From positions 1 through 15,987 of the forward strand of contig CAMLOF010000040.1 of NCBI GenBank assembly GCA_946481585.1: a stretch of 15,987 bases of DNA, read 5' to 3'. This DNA is from an uncultured Macromonas sp. (lineage in GTDB: Bacteria > Pseudomonadota > Gammaproteobacteria > Burkholderiales > Burkholderiaceae). Below the pieces are notes generated by a model. The model had not been told where the DNA came from and ran no database searches. It was given only the letters and a program-made list of their open reading frames with translations. The stretch's first letter is position 1. Each line of letters opens with the position of its first letter. Positions 1 through 5,904 of this stretch are shown in pieces. The translations under genes were made by a program, and so were the position numbers.

Positions 1-949
1 ATTCGGCCAGGTGGTTGGCCAGCACCTTGCCCTGCTCGAACAGCGGGGCCACCAGCCCGTAGGCGATGCCGCGGTGGCTGGCACATTCGCCCACTGCGTA
101 GATGCGGGGGTCGGTCACGGTCTGCATGGTGTCGCTCACCACAATGCCGCGGTTGACGTGCAGGCGCATGCTTTCGGCCAGCGCGGTGTTGGGGCGGATG
201 CCCACGGCCATCACCACCAGGTCGGCGGGCACCTCGGTGCCGTCCTTGAATTGCACCTTGCTGACGCGGCCGCCGTTCTCACCGTTCTCGCCCGCCACCA
301 GCGCGGCGGTCTGCGCGCCCATGAGGAACTTCATGCCACGTTCCTGCAGCGACTGCTGCAGCAGCTTGCCCGCCACATCGTCGAGCTGGCGTTCCATGAG
401 CCAGGGGGCCACGTGCACCACCGTCACGCTCATGCCGCGCTTCATCAGGCCGTTGGCGGCTTCCAGGCCCAGCAGGCCGCCACCAATCACCACGGCATGC
501 TTGTACTGCGCTGCGGCGTCGATCATGGCCTGCGTGTCGGCAATGTCGCGGTAGGCCAGCACGCCGGGCAAGTCCTTGCCGGGGATGGGCAGGATGAAGG
601 GGTTGGAGCCGGTGGCCAGGATGAGCCGGTCGTAGGGCTCGCTCATGGTGTCACCCTGGGCGTTGCGGGCGTGGACCATGCGGCGGGTGCGGTCCACCTC
701 GGTCACGGTCCAGCCGGCGTGCAGGGTGATGCCGTTGTCCTGGTACCAGGCCCAGTCGTTGAGGACGATCTCTTCCAGCGTCTGCTCGCCCGCCAGCACG
801 GGCGACAGCAGGATGCGGTTGTAGTTGGGGTGCGGCTCGGCACCGAAGACGGTGATGTCGTAGAGGTCCGGGGCGAGCTTGAGCAGCTCTTCCAGGGAGC
901 GGACACCGGCCATGCCGTTGCCGATCATCACCAGTTTTGCTTTTTTCAT
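1..949 (-). CDS. nirB: Assimilatory nitrite reductase [NAD(P)H] large subunit, N-terminal 316 residues (cut by window edge)
   Basis: NirB reduces nitrite to ammonium in the cytoplasm, passing electrons from NAD(P)H through FAD to a [4Fe-4S]/siroheme centre. Only the flavoprotein part is present here. The start at 949 opens MKKAKLVMIGNGMAG, a Rossmann dinucleotide motif (residues 8-15) for FAD. A GGAG Shine-Dalgarno sits 8 nt upstream. A second Rossmann motif, GGGLLGLEAA (about 156-165), is the NAD(P)H site, and YAVGECA (285-290) is the typical second FAD-contact motif. The family is usually about 800-850 residues, so the BFD-like Fe-S and siroheme domains lie beyond position 1. The gene is read from a sigma-54 promoter and a structured leader of about 220 nt. 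It stands divergent to the nasT-like regulator. Assignment to NirB rather than another pyridine-nucleotide oxidoreductase rests on the N-terminal sequence style and on the nitrate-cluster context. Confidence 0.93.
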   Translation of the reverse strand, partial: MKKAKLVMIGNGMAGVRSLEELLKLAPDLYDITVFGAEPHPNYNRILLSPVLAGEQTLEEIVLNDWAWYQDNGITLHAGWTVTEVDRTRRMVHARNAQGDTMSEPYDRLILATGSNPFILPIPGKDLPGVLAYRDIADTQAMIDAAAQYKHAVVIGGGLLGLEAANGLMKRGMSVTVVHVAPWLMERQLDDVAGKLLQQSLQERGMKFLMGAQTAALVAGENGENGGRVSKVQFKDGTEVPADLVVMAVGIRPNTALAESMRLHVNRGIVVSDTMQTVTDPRIYAVGECASHRGIAYGLVAPLFEQGKVLANHLAE

Positions 950-1049
950 TGCGGCTACTCCAGTCTGAGGATTGGGGGGCTCCGGTCCATGGTCAGGCGT
1001 GTACAGGCGCCGAGCTGGGCAGGAGCTGGATGGGAACGAGGGTGTTTCC

Positions 1050-1090
1050 CCGGCCGGGGCGGCCGGGTGCTGGCAGACCAGTGGCCTGCC
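1050..1090 (-). promoter_or_regulatory. GC-rich hairpins downstream of the ANTAR motif in the nirB leader
   Basis: Two stable hairpins follow the hexaloop pair. The first (1090-1072) has an 8-bp stem with a 3-nt loop. The second (1066-1050) has ccggcc/ggccgg with a 5-nt loop. The stretch ttgcc (1102-1098), directly after the last ANTAR hairpin, can also pair with ggca at 1090-1087. That would compete with the first hairpin. Neither stem is followed by a U-run, so these are not ordinary intrinsic terminators. The rest of the leader down to nirB shows no other clear element apart from a very short upstream reading frame (955-990). Confidence 0.4.
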
Positions 1091-1102
1091 TTTGTTTGGC
1101 AA

Positions 1103-1166
1103 CGCACGTCGTTGTGCGCGCAACCCTTGACGCGAGGAGGTCAAGACTGGACGCTTCGTCACGCCC
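1103..1166 (-). promoter_or_regulatory. Candidate ANTAR-responsive RNA leader of nirB
   Basis: Three hairpins follow one another in the predicted 5' end of the nirB RNA. Hairpin 1 (1166-1149) has a 6-bp stem, gggcgt/gcgtcc including two G-U pairs, around the hexaloop GACGAA. The middle hairpin (1145-1126) has a 6-bp stem, cttgac/gtcaag, with an 8-nt loop. The last hairpin (1118-1103) has a 5-bp stem, cgcac/gtgcg, around the hexaloop AACGAC, with A at loop position 1 and G at position 4. Tandem hexaloop hairpins with A1 and G4 are the known binding sites of ANTAR regulators such as NasR and NasT. Hairpin 1 has G rather than A at loop position 1, so it is the weaker of the two. The fold was done by eye. 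Confidence 0.6.
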
Positions 1167-1178
1167 ACCATCGACTAC

Positions 1179-1193
1179 GCAAGACTTGTGCCA
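1179..1193 (-). promoter_or_regulatory. Sigma-54 promoter of nirB
   Basis: Read on the minus strand this is TGGCACAAGTCTTGC, a perfect match to the -24/-12 consensus TGGCAC-N5-TTGC with GG-N10-GC spacing. The predicted start of transcription is near 1167, 1-2 nt before the first hexaloop hairpin of the leader. Sigma-54 control fits nitrogen-assimilation genes. I could not find a convincing NtrC palindrome upstream of it. Confidence 0.75.
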
Positions 1194-1310
1194 TCTTCTG
1201 CTTGCATGTGTTCGTGCTTGCGGGATACTCGGGGCCGTGAGCGTGTCTGCTGGTTTGGCGCGTGTCTTTCTTCGGGCTGTCGGCCCATTTCCTTCAGGTA
1301 TTCAACGGGT

Positions 1311-2603
1311 ATGACGTCGGTTTTGGTCTATTCCAGCGGTGCAAGCGCCGTGGATTCCCTTTTGCCAGACCTTCAGGGGGCTGGCTTTGCGGTGCTTGCC
1401 ACGGTAGGCGAATGCAGCAAACTGGTGCAGGCGGTGGTGCGGCATGCACCAGACCTGGTGGTGGCTGACGTACCCCAGCTGGACGACGCCTTTCTCAAGA
1501 CCTTGCGCGCGCTGGGTGAGGTGGCACCGCTGCCCGTGTTGCTGTTCACCGCAGACACCGACGCGCAACGCATGGCAAACGCGGTGGAGGCTGGCGTGCA
1601 TGCTTACGCTGTGTTGGGGTACGGTGCGCCGCGCCTGCGGCCTCTCGCGCTGCTGGCCCAGGCCCGCTTCAAGCGGGAGCAGGCCTTGCTCAAGCAGTTG
1701 AACGATGTTTCCACGCGCTTCGAGGAGCGCAAGGTGGTGGACCGGGCCAAGGGCATCCTCATGCGCGCGCGCCAGATGTCTGACGATGAGGCTTTCCAGC
1801 TTCTGCGCACCGCGTCCATGCACACCAACCGGCGGCTGGGGCAGGTGTCGGAGCAGGTCATACAGTCCGCCCGTGATGCGGAATGCCTCAACCGCGCCGG
1901 GCAACTGCGCATGCTCTCGCAGCGGCTGGTCAAACACCGGCTGCTGCAGCTGGCGGCTCAACCCGAACGGCACCGCCTGCTGCTCGAAGCGTCCATGCAG
2001 CGGGTGGCAGCCAACCTGGAGTTTCTGGACAAAAACCTGTCGCAGCCCAACTTCGGTGACTTGCTTGCCCGCGTGCGCAAGACCTGGGCGGCGCTCGTGC
2101 CGCTGCTGCGCGGTGATGCACACGGTGAACGCGTGGCGGAACTGGACGCATTGGCGGACAGGCTGCAGCAGGACGCCGATCGCCTGGTGACCACGCTGGA
2201 GCAGAGCGGTGCGGTGGCCACGCTGCACGTGCTCAACATGGCGGGGCGCCAGCGCATGTTGTCGCAACGCTACGCCAAGCACGTTTTGTTCGAATTGCTG
2301 GGTGTGGGGCAGCCCACCCCCGAGCGCGAACAGGCCATGCTCGACGCCCGGGCGGCTTTTGAGGATGGCCTGCGCTACCTCAACGGCATCCCCCTGTCCA
2401 GCGCAGCCATCCGTGACGGGTTGGCGGAGGCCGCGCACGCCTGGGAGCAGATGCAGGCCTGCGCCAGCGGTGCCGCCCGCGTGGCTGGCCGCGACCGCGC
2501 TGCGCGGCTGGAACTGCTCGCCAACGCCAGCGAAAACCTGCTGGAGGTGTTCGAGCAACTGTCTGCCCAGTACGAGAGCAGCATGCAAATGCTGATGGGG
2601 TGA
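1311..2603 (+). CDS. NasT-like ANTAR RNA-binding regulator fused to a tandem PilJ/NarX-type sensor region
   Basis: The 430-residue protein has three parts. Residues 1-120 resemble the NasT receiver. Asp53 is at the phospho-acceptor position, but the N-terminal acidic pair is replaced by Ser-Ser (VLVYSSG), so it is probably a pseudo-receiver. Residues about 125-185 are an ANTAR domain (EERKVVDRAKGILM at 138-151, then EAFQLLRTASM), which binds tandem hexaloop RNA hairpins. Residues about 190-425 carry two copies of a P-box-like motif, LNRAGQLRMLSQRLVK (193-208) and LNMAGRQRMLSQRYAK (308-323). Such motifs mark PilJ-type and NarX-type nitrate/nitrite-sensing helical domains. No membrane segment is visible, so the sensor is cytoplasmic. 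The classical partner NasS is absent next door. The likely role is nitrate- or nitrite-controlled antitermination at the neighbouring leaders (inference). The ATG at 1311 was chosen because it starts the receiver fold. The kinase gene follows after 49 bp and is probably co-transcribed. Confidence 0.88.
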   Translation: MTSVLVYSSGASAVDSLLPDLQGAGFAVLATVGECSKLVQAVVRHAPDLVVADVPQLDDAFLKTLRALGEVAPLPVLLFTADTDAQRMANAVEAGVHAYAVLGYGAPRLRPLALLAQARFKREQALLKQLNDVSTRFEERKVVDRAKGILMRARQMSDDEAFQLLRTASMHTNRRLGQVSEQVIQSARDAECLNRAGQLRMLSQRLVKHRLLQLAAQPERHRLLLEASMQRVAANLEFLDKNLSQPNFGDLLARVRKTWAALVPLLRGDAHGERVAELDALADRLQQDADRLVTTLEQSGAVATLHVLNMAGRQRMLSQRYAKHVLFELLGVGQPTPEREQAMLDARAAFEDGLRYLNGIPLSSAAIRDGLAEAAHAWEQMQACASGAARVAGRDRAARLELLANASENLLEVFEQLSAQYESSMQMLMG

Positions 2604-2652
2604 TGCCAGCCATTGCACCATCCTTGGGCGCAATTCTTGCTTGAGTTGGTGC

Positions 2653-4404
2653 ATGGCATTCGACATCGACATTGGCTTTGTCTCGCAGGCGGGCCGCAAA
2701 GACATCAACGAAGACTTCTGCGCCGCCATGCTGCCCGCGCCCGGGCAGGAGGGCTGGGGTTCCATCGTTGCCATTGCGGACGGCGTGAGCACTGGCGGCA
2801 TGGGTAAAGAGGCGGCGCAGACCAGCGTCACCAGCCTGGTGCGCGACTACTTCGGCACGCCCGAAACCTGGGACACCACCGTGGCACTGGACCGCGTGAT
2901 TGCCGCGCAGAACGCCTGGTTGGCGGGTGTCAACCGTCGCCGCCAACCCGCCATGGGGTTGACGACGCTGACCGCGCTGGTGCTGCGTGGCCAGTCCTAC
3001 ACCCTGGCGCACGTGGGCGACACGCGCTGCTACCTGCTGCGCGACGGGCAGCTCCAGCGCCTCACACACGACCACGCGGTCAACCACCCAGACCTGCGCC
3101 ACCAGTTGCTGCGCGCTGTGGGGGCAGAGGATCACCTCGTGGTGGACTACCTCCAGGGTGACCTCCACGTGGGCGACCTGTTCGTGCTGGTGTCTGACGG
3201 CGTGCACGGCAAGCTGGCCGAACGCCGCATGCGCGAACTGCTGGCCACGCCCGGCGCGCAGCAGACCAGCCAGGCGTTGGTGGACGCGGCGCTGGCTGCG
3301 GGCAGCGACGACAACGTCACCGCCATGGTGGTGCGCGTGCTGGGCTTGCTCGATGCATCACTGCACGATGTGGCGCGCGTGGCCGAGGCGTTGCCCGTGC
3401 CCGGTCACCTCAAGGTCGGCGACGTACTCGACGGCTTCACCGTGACCGCGCGCGTGGCAGACAACGGTATCAACGTTTTGTACCAAGTGCGCGAACCGGG
3501 CACCCACATGCTCTACGCGCTCAAGGCGCTGCATCCGTCGCGGGCGCACGATCCCGACGAGCGCGCCATGCTCGCCCACGAGGCCTGGCTGGCGTCACGC
3601 ATGCGCACGTCGAGCGTGGCCAATCACCTCGTGCACATCCACGACACGCTGCCCCATGGCCGGGCGCGCTCGGCTTTCTACCTGCTGTACGACTGGCACA
3701 GCGGCGAGACCCTGCACCAGATGCTGGAGCGCCAGAAGCGGTTCACGCCCACGCAGGCGGTGGGCCTGGCGGTGCAGGCCCTGCGCGTGCTGGGCCGCTT
3801 GCACCGGCAGGGCGTGGTACACCGCGACGTGAAGCCCGAAAACCTGCACCTGGGCGAAGACGGTGTGTTGCGCCTGCTGGACATGGGCGTGGCCCTGACG
3901 GGGCGCGAACCTGAAAGCATGCGGCGCCTGCACGCGGGTACACCCAGTTACGTGAACCCGGAGCAGTGGGGCTTCCAGATCCGCGCACTGGCCACGGCAC
4001 AGGAAGGTGAACACGAACTGCCCAACACCCAGAGTGACTTGTTTGCCCTGGGCGTCACGCTGTACAAGCTGCTGACCGGCAAGCTGCCCTACGGCGAGGT
4101 GCTGCCCTACCAGGTGGGGCGCTACTACCGCGACCCCACGCCGCCCAGCCGCCACAACCCCGAGGTGCCGATCTGGCTGGACCACGTGGTCCTGAAGGCC
4201 GTGGCGCGGGACAAGACGCAGCGCTTCGAGACGGCAGAGGAGTTCACTCTGGCCCTGGAGCGGGGGGCTTCCCGCCCGTTGACCGCGCCCCATCCGGCCA
4301 CCCTGGTGGAGCGCGACCCGCTCGTCATCTGGAAGATGCTTTTCGCGGTGAGCGTCCTCTTCAACCTGCTGCTGATTTACTGGCTGCTCTTCCTGCCGAA
4401 GTGA
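2653..4404 (+). CDS. Bifunctional PP2C-type phosphatase / Ser-Thr protein kinase, tail-anchored
   Basis: The 583-residue protein joins a phosphatase and a kinase that would act on Ser/Thr residues of unknown targets. Residues 1-232 are a PP2C domain with its metal-binding acids: RKDINEDF (15-22), ADG (42-44), VGDTR (121-125), SDG (181-183) and GSDDN (217-221). Residues about 260-540 are a Hanks-type kinase: Lys291, Glu310, catalytic loop HRDVKPEN (390-397), DMG (410-412) in place of DFG, activation-segment end NPE (435-437), and SDLFALGVTLYKLLTG. The glycine loop is poorly conserved. Residues about 560-581 form one hydrophobic helix at the extreme C-terminus, so the enzyme should be a tail-anchored inner-membrane protein facing the cytoplasm. 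ATG 2653 was preferred over an upstream TTG at 2641. As I recall, a similar kinase sits between nirB and the nitrate transporter in Pseudomonas aeruginosa, so the link to nitrate assimilation is probably conserved. The last 44 bp overlap narK on the other strand. Confidence 0.9.
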   Translation: MAFDIDIGFVSQAGRKDINEDFCAAMLPAPGQEGWGSIVAIADGVSTGGMGKEAAQTSVTSLVRDYFGTPETWDTTVALDRVIAAQNAWLAGVNRRRQPAMGLTTLTALVLRGQSYTLAHVGDTRCYLLRDGQLQRLTHDHAVNHPDLRHQLLRAVGAEDHLVVDYLQGDLHVGDLFVLVSDGVHGKLAERRMRELLATPGAQQTSQALVDAALAAGSDDNVTAMVVRVLGLLDASLHDVARVAEALPVPGHLKVGDVLDGFTVTARVADNGINVLYQVREPGTHMLYALKALHPSRAHDPDERAMLAHEAWLASRMRTSSVANHLVHIHDTLPHGRARSAFYLLYDWHSGETLHQMLERQKRFTPTQAVGLAVQALRVLGRLHRQGVVHRDVKPENLHLGEDGVLRLLDMGVALTGREPESMRRLHAGTPSYVNPEQWGFQIRALATAQEGEHELPNTQSDLFALGVTLYKLLTGKLPYGEVLPYQVGRYYRDPTPPSRHNPEVPIWLDHVVLKAVARDKTQRFETAEEFTLALERGASRPLTAPHPATLVERDPLVIWKMLFAVSVLFNLLLIYWLLFLPK

Positions 4405-5623
4405 CCGCGTGTGCGGCGGGGCGAGCCCGCCCGCCTTTCTCGGCCCAGGTGCGGGTCCAGCGGATCTGCATCACGCGCAGCATCAGCAGCATGCCCACGG
4501 CCAGCACGGCAAACGCCACAAAGCCCCACAGGTAGGTGTCGGTGTACTGCTTGCTCAGGCCCATGGCGTTGGGAATGAAGCCGCCGCCCAGTGCGCCCAC
4601 CTCGCCAATCATCGATCCGGCCACGGCCGTGGTCAGGGGCCAACGCAGGGGCACCAGCTGGAACAGCGCGCCGTTGCCCGCGCCAAGTGCCGCGAAGCAG
4701 AACATGAAGAGCAGGGTGGTGATAACCAACGAGCCGCCGGACAGACCGCACAGCACCAGCGACACCGCCACCACACCCAGCACGCCCGACAGCGTGTTGA
4801 TGCCACCAATGCGGTCAGAAATGTAGCCGCCCACCACGCGCACGGCCGAGCCCATCAGTGCCGCCAGCATGGTCAGCTGGCCGGCCTCCACTTTGGTCAC
4901 GCCGAACTGGTCGTGGAAGTAGGTGGGCAGGAAGCTCGACAGGCCGATGAAGCCGCCGAAGGTCACCACGTAGATCAGGCTGAAGGCCCAGCCGTCCTTC
5001 TCGAACAGGCAGGCAATGTGCTGCTTGAAGGTTTGGTGTTCCACGTCAGGCGGCTCCTTGGCAAACACCAGCATCACCACCATCGGGATCAGCATGAAGA
5101 AGGCGGCCAGGCCATACACGGTCTGCCAGCCGAACTTCATGGCCAGGGGCGGCGCGAACAGCACGGCCAGCACGGTGCCCGAGTTGCCTGCGCCCGCAAT
5201 GCCCATGGCCAGCCCTTTGTGCTGGGGCGGGAACCAGCCCGAGCCGAGCGACAGCGCCACGCCGAAACTGGCCCCCGCTATGCCCAGCAGCACGCCCATG
5301 GCCAGCACGTGGTCGTACTCGCTGATGAAGAAGTAGCCATAAGCCAGGGCGACGATGATCAGGCTCATCTCCACCATGGCAGCGTTCTTGCGGCCGATGT
5401 ATTGCGCCAATATCCCCAGCGGAAAACGCATGAGCGCCCCCGCCAGGATGGGCACTGAGATCATGAAGCCCTTCTGCGCAGCGGTGAGCTCGAAGGCTTC
5501 GCTGATGAAAGGCGCCATGGCGCCGTTGAGCACCCAGACCGCGAAACAGAAGTCGAAGTACAGGAATGCAGCGAAGAGGGTGGGCGCATGCCCGCTTTTC
5601 AGGAATGTGCGAAAGCCCGCCAT
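4361..5623 (-). CDS. narK: Nitrate/nitrite porter, MFS NNP family (NarK/NasA type)
   Basis: This 420-residue inner-membrane transporter has about 12 hydrophobic segments and imports nitrate and/or exchanges nitrite. Both nitrate-signature stretches are present: GIAGAGNSGT (141-150) and GAGNGALFQLVP (314-325) with GSMIGEVGALGGGFIP further on (336-351). Arg66 (MRFPLG) and Arg262 (VRVVGGYISDR) sit where the substrate-binding arginines of NarK are found. The start at 5623 is chosen because AAGGT lies 7 nt upstream and MAGFRTFLKSGHAPTLF is a natural N-terminus. An in-frame upstream start at 5704 would add residues encoded by the regulatory leader. The ATG follows a sigma-54/ANTAR-type leader. The 3' end overlaps the kinase gene by 44 bp. 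In this setting it most likely serves assimilation, where the name nasA would fit as well. Confidence 0.92.
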   Translation of the reverse strand: MAGFRTFLKSGHAPTLFAAFLYFDFCFAVWVLNGAMAPFISEAFELTAAQKGFMISVPILAGALMRFPLGILAQYIGRKNAAMVEMSLIIVALAYGYFFISEYDHVLAMGVLLGIAGASFGVALSLGSGWFPPQHKGLAMGIAGAGNSGTVLAVLFAPPLAMKFGWQTVYGLAAFFMLIPMVVMLVFAKEPPDVEHQTFKQHIACLFEKDGWAFSLIYVVTFGGFIGLSSFLPTYFHDQFGVTKVEAGQLTMLAALMGSAVRVVGGYISDRIGGINTLSGVLGVVAVSLVLCGLSGGSLVITTLLFMFCFAALGAGNGALFQLVPLRWPLTTAVAGSMIGEVGALGGGFIPNAMGLSKQYTDTYLWGFVAFAVLAVGMLLMLRVMQIRWTRTWAEKGGRARPAAHAVTSAGRAASKSAAG

Positions 5624-5647
5624 GGCGTGAACCTTGTAAGAGGAGGA

Positions 5648-5667
5648 GAAACGGGGGGATTTGCCCC
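5648..5667 (-). terminator. Possible weak attenuator hairpin in the narK leader
   Basis: On the minus strand gggg (5667-5664) can pair with cccc (5658-5655) across the loop caaat, followed by the pyrimidine-rich stretch ccgtttctcctcctctt. The gggg also forms the 3' arm of the last ANTAR hairpin, so the two folds exclude each other. The stem is only 4 bp and the U-run is interrupted, so its termination strength is doubtful. Confidence 0.3.
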
Positions 5668-5760
5668 AGACCGGCGCTGGCCCGGGGGCAAGTGATGCAT
5701 CCATGCAGCGGCAGCCGCGGTGGAATGCAGAGGGGGGATGTCAGGCCGTCGTTAGCCTGA
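5661..5760 (-). promoter_or_regulatory. Candidate ANTAR-responsive RNA leader of narK
   Basis: The predicted RNA starts at about 5760 with hairpin 1 (5760-5741), a 7-bp stem around the hexaloop AACGAC, the same loop as in the nirB leader. A linker of about 50 nt can form a middle hairpin, with gcat/atgc ends and an inner gcgg-ctg-ccgc. The last hairpin (5691-5661) is a stem of about 12 bp with one bulged C and two G-U pairs, around the hexaloop AGCGCC. Both hexaloops have A at position 1 and G at position 4, the ANTAR-target signature. The 3' arm of the last hairpin overlaps a possible weak terminator. Confidence 0.62.
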
Positions 5761-5769
5761 GAACTTCAC

Positions 5770-5785
5770 AGCAAAAACCGTGCCT
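5770..5785 (-). promoter_or_regulatory. Sigma-54 promoter of narK
   Basis: Minus-strand AGGCACGGTTTTTGCT matches the consensus TGGCACG-N4-TTGCW at all but the first base and has GG-N10-GC spacing. The start of transcription should fall at 5759-5760, which is the first base of the AACGAC hairpin. The promoter abuts, and overlaps by 3 nt, the 15-bp stem of the preceding hairpin. Its run of five T may also serve as that hairpin's U-tract. Confidence 0.68.
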
Positions 5786-5819
5786 CGGAAAGAGCGCGGC
5801 TGTGGCGCTCTTTCCGAGG
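5783..5819 (-). terminator. 15-bp inverted repeat, probable terminator of the nrtABD operon
   Basis: Bases 5783-5797 (cctcggaaagagcgc) and 5805-5819 are perfect inverted copies separated by a 7-nt loop. On the minus strand the stem is followed after 5 nt by TTTTT (5777-5773). The hairpin lies 86 nt past the stop of the last nrt gene. The gap before the U-run is longer than ideal, and on the plus strand there is no U-run after the stem. Confidence 0.55.
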
Positions 5820-5826
5820 GGGTTGT

Positions 5827-5867
5827 CCCGAATCAGGTGCTGCGGCGCACCATCTTGGTGATTCGGG
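5827..5867. repeat. Second inverted repeat between the nrt operon and narK
   Basis: cccgaatca (5827-5835) and tgattcggg (5859-5867) are perfect 9-bp inverted copies around a 23-nt centre. The centre itself holds a 5-bp hairpin, ggtgc/gcacc, and the NtrC-like site. It may add to transcription termination after the nrt genes, or the symmetry may only frame the protein-binding site. Confidence 0.45.
5847..5860 (-). promoter_or_regulatory. NtrC-like binding site upstream of narK
   Basis: Minus-strand CACCAAGATGGTGC matches the core of the NtrC palindrome (TGCACCA-N3-TGGTGCA) at 11 of 14 specified bases. The missing matches are the two outermost on the left and one on the right. It lies about 88-101 bp upstream of the predicted narK start, the usual distance for a sigma-54 enhancer. 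Confidence 0.55.
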
Positions 5868-5904
5868 GTGGGGCTTTGTCTCTCTCTGCCCGTTTTTGTG
5901 TGGT

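Noticed and set aside
1117..1134. Alternative first ANTAR hairpin for nirB with loop AAGGGT
   Set aside because: The loop would fit A1/G4, but the closing pair is a C-U mismatch and the stem uses bases needed by the better-supported AACGAC hairpin.
1447..1460. CACCAGACCTGGTG palindrome, considered as an NtrC site for nirB
   Set aside because: Its centre is one base too wide for the NtrC palindrome, it lies inside the nasT-like coding region, and it is about 280 bp from the nirB start.
1302..2831. A 509-codon minus-strand open frame across the nasT-like gene
   Set aside because: It lies antisense to a gene with clear ANTAR and P-box motifs, and its composition is that of a GC-rich shadow frame.
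5836..5851. Hairpin ggtgc-GCCGCA-gcacc, first considered as the 5' ANTAR hairpin of narK
   Set aside because: It lies upstream of the predicted sigma-54 start and so would not be in the narK RNA. Loop position 1 is G. The AACGAC hairpin at the start site fits better.
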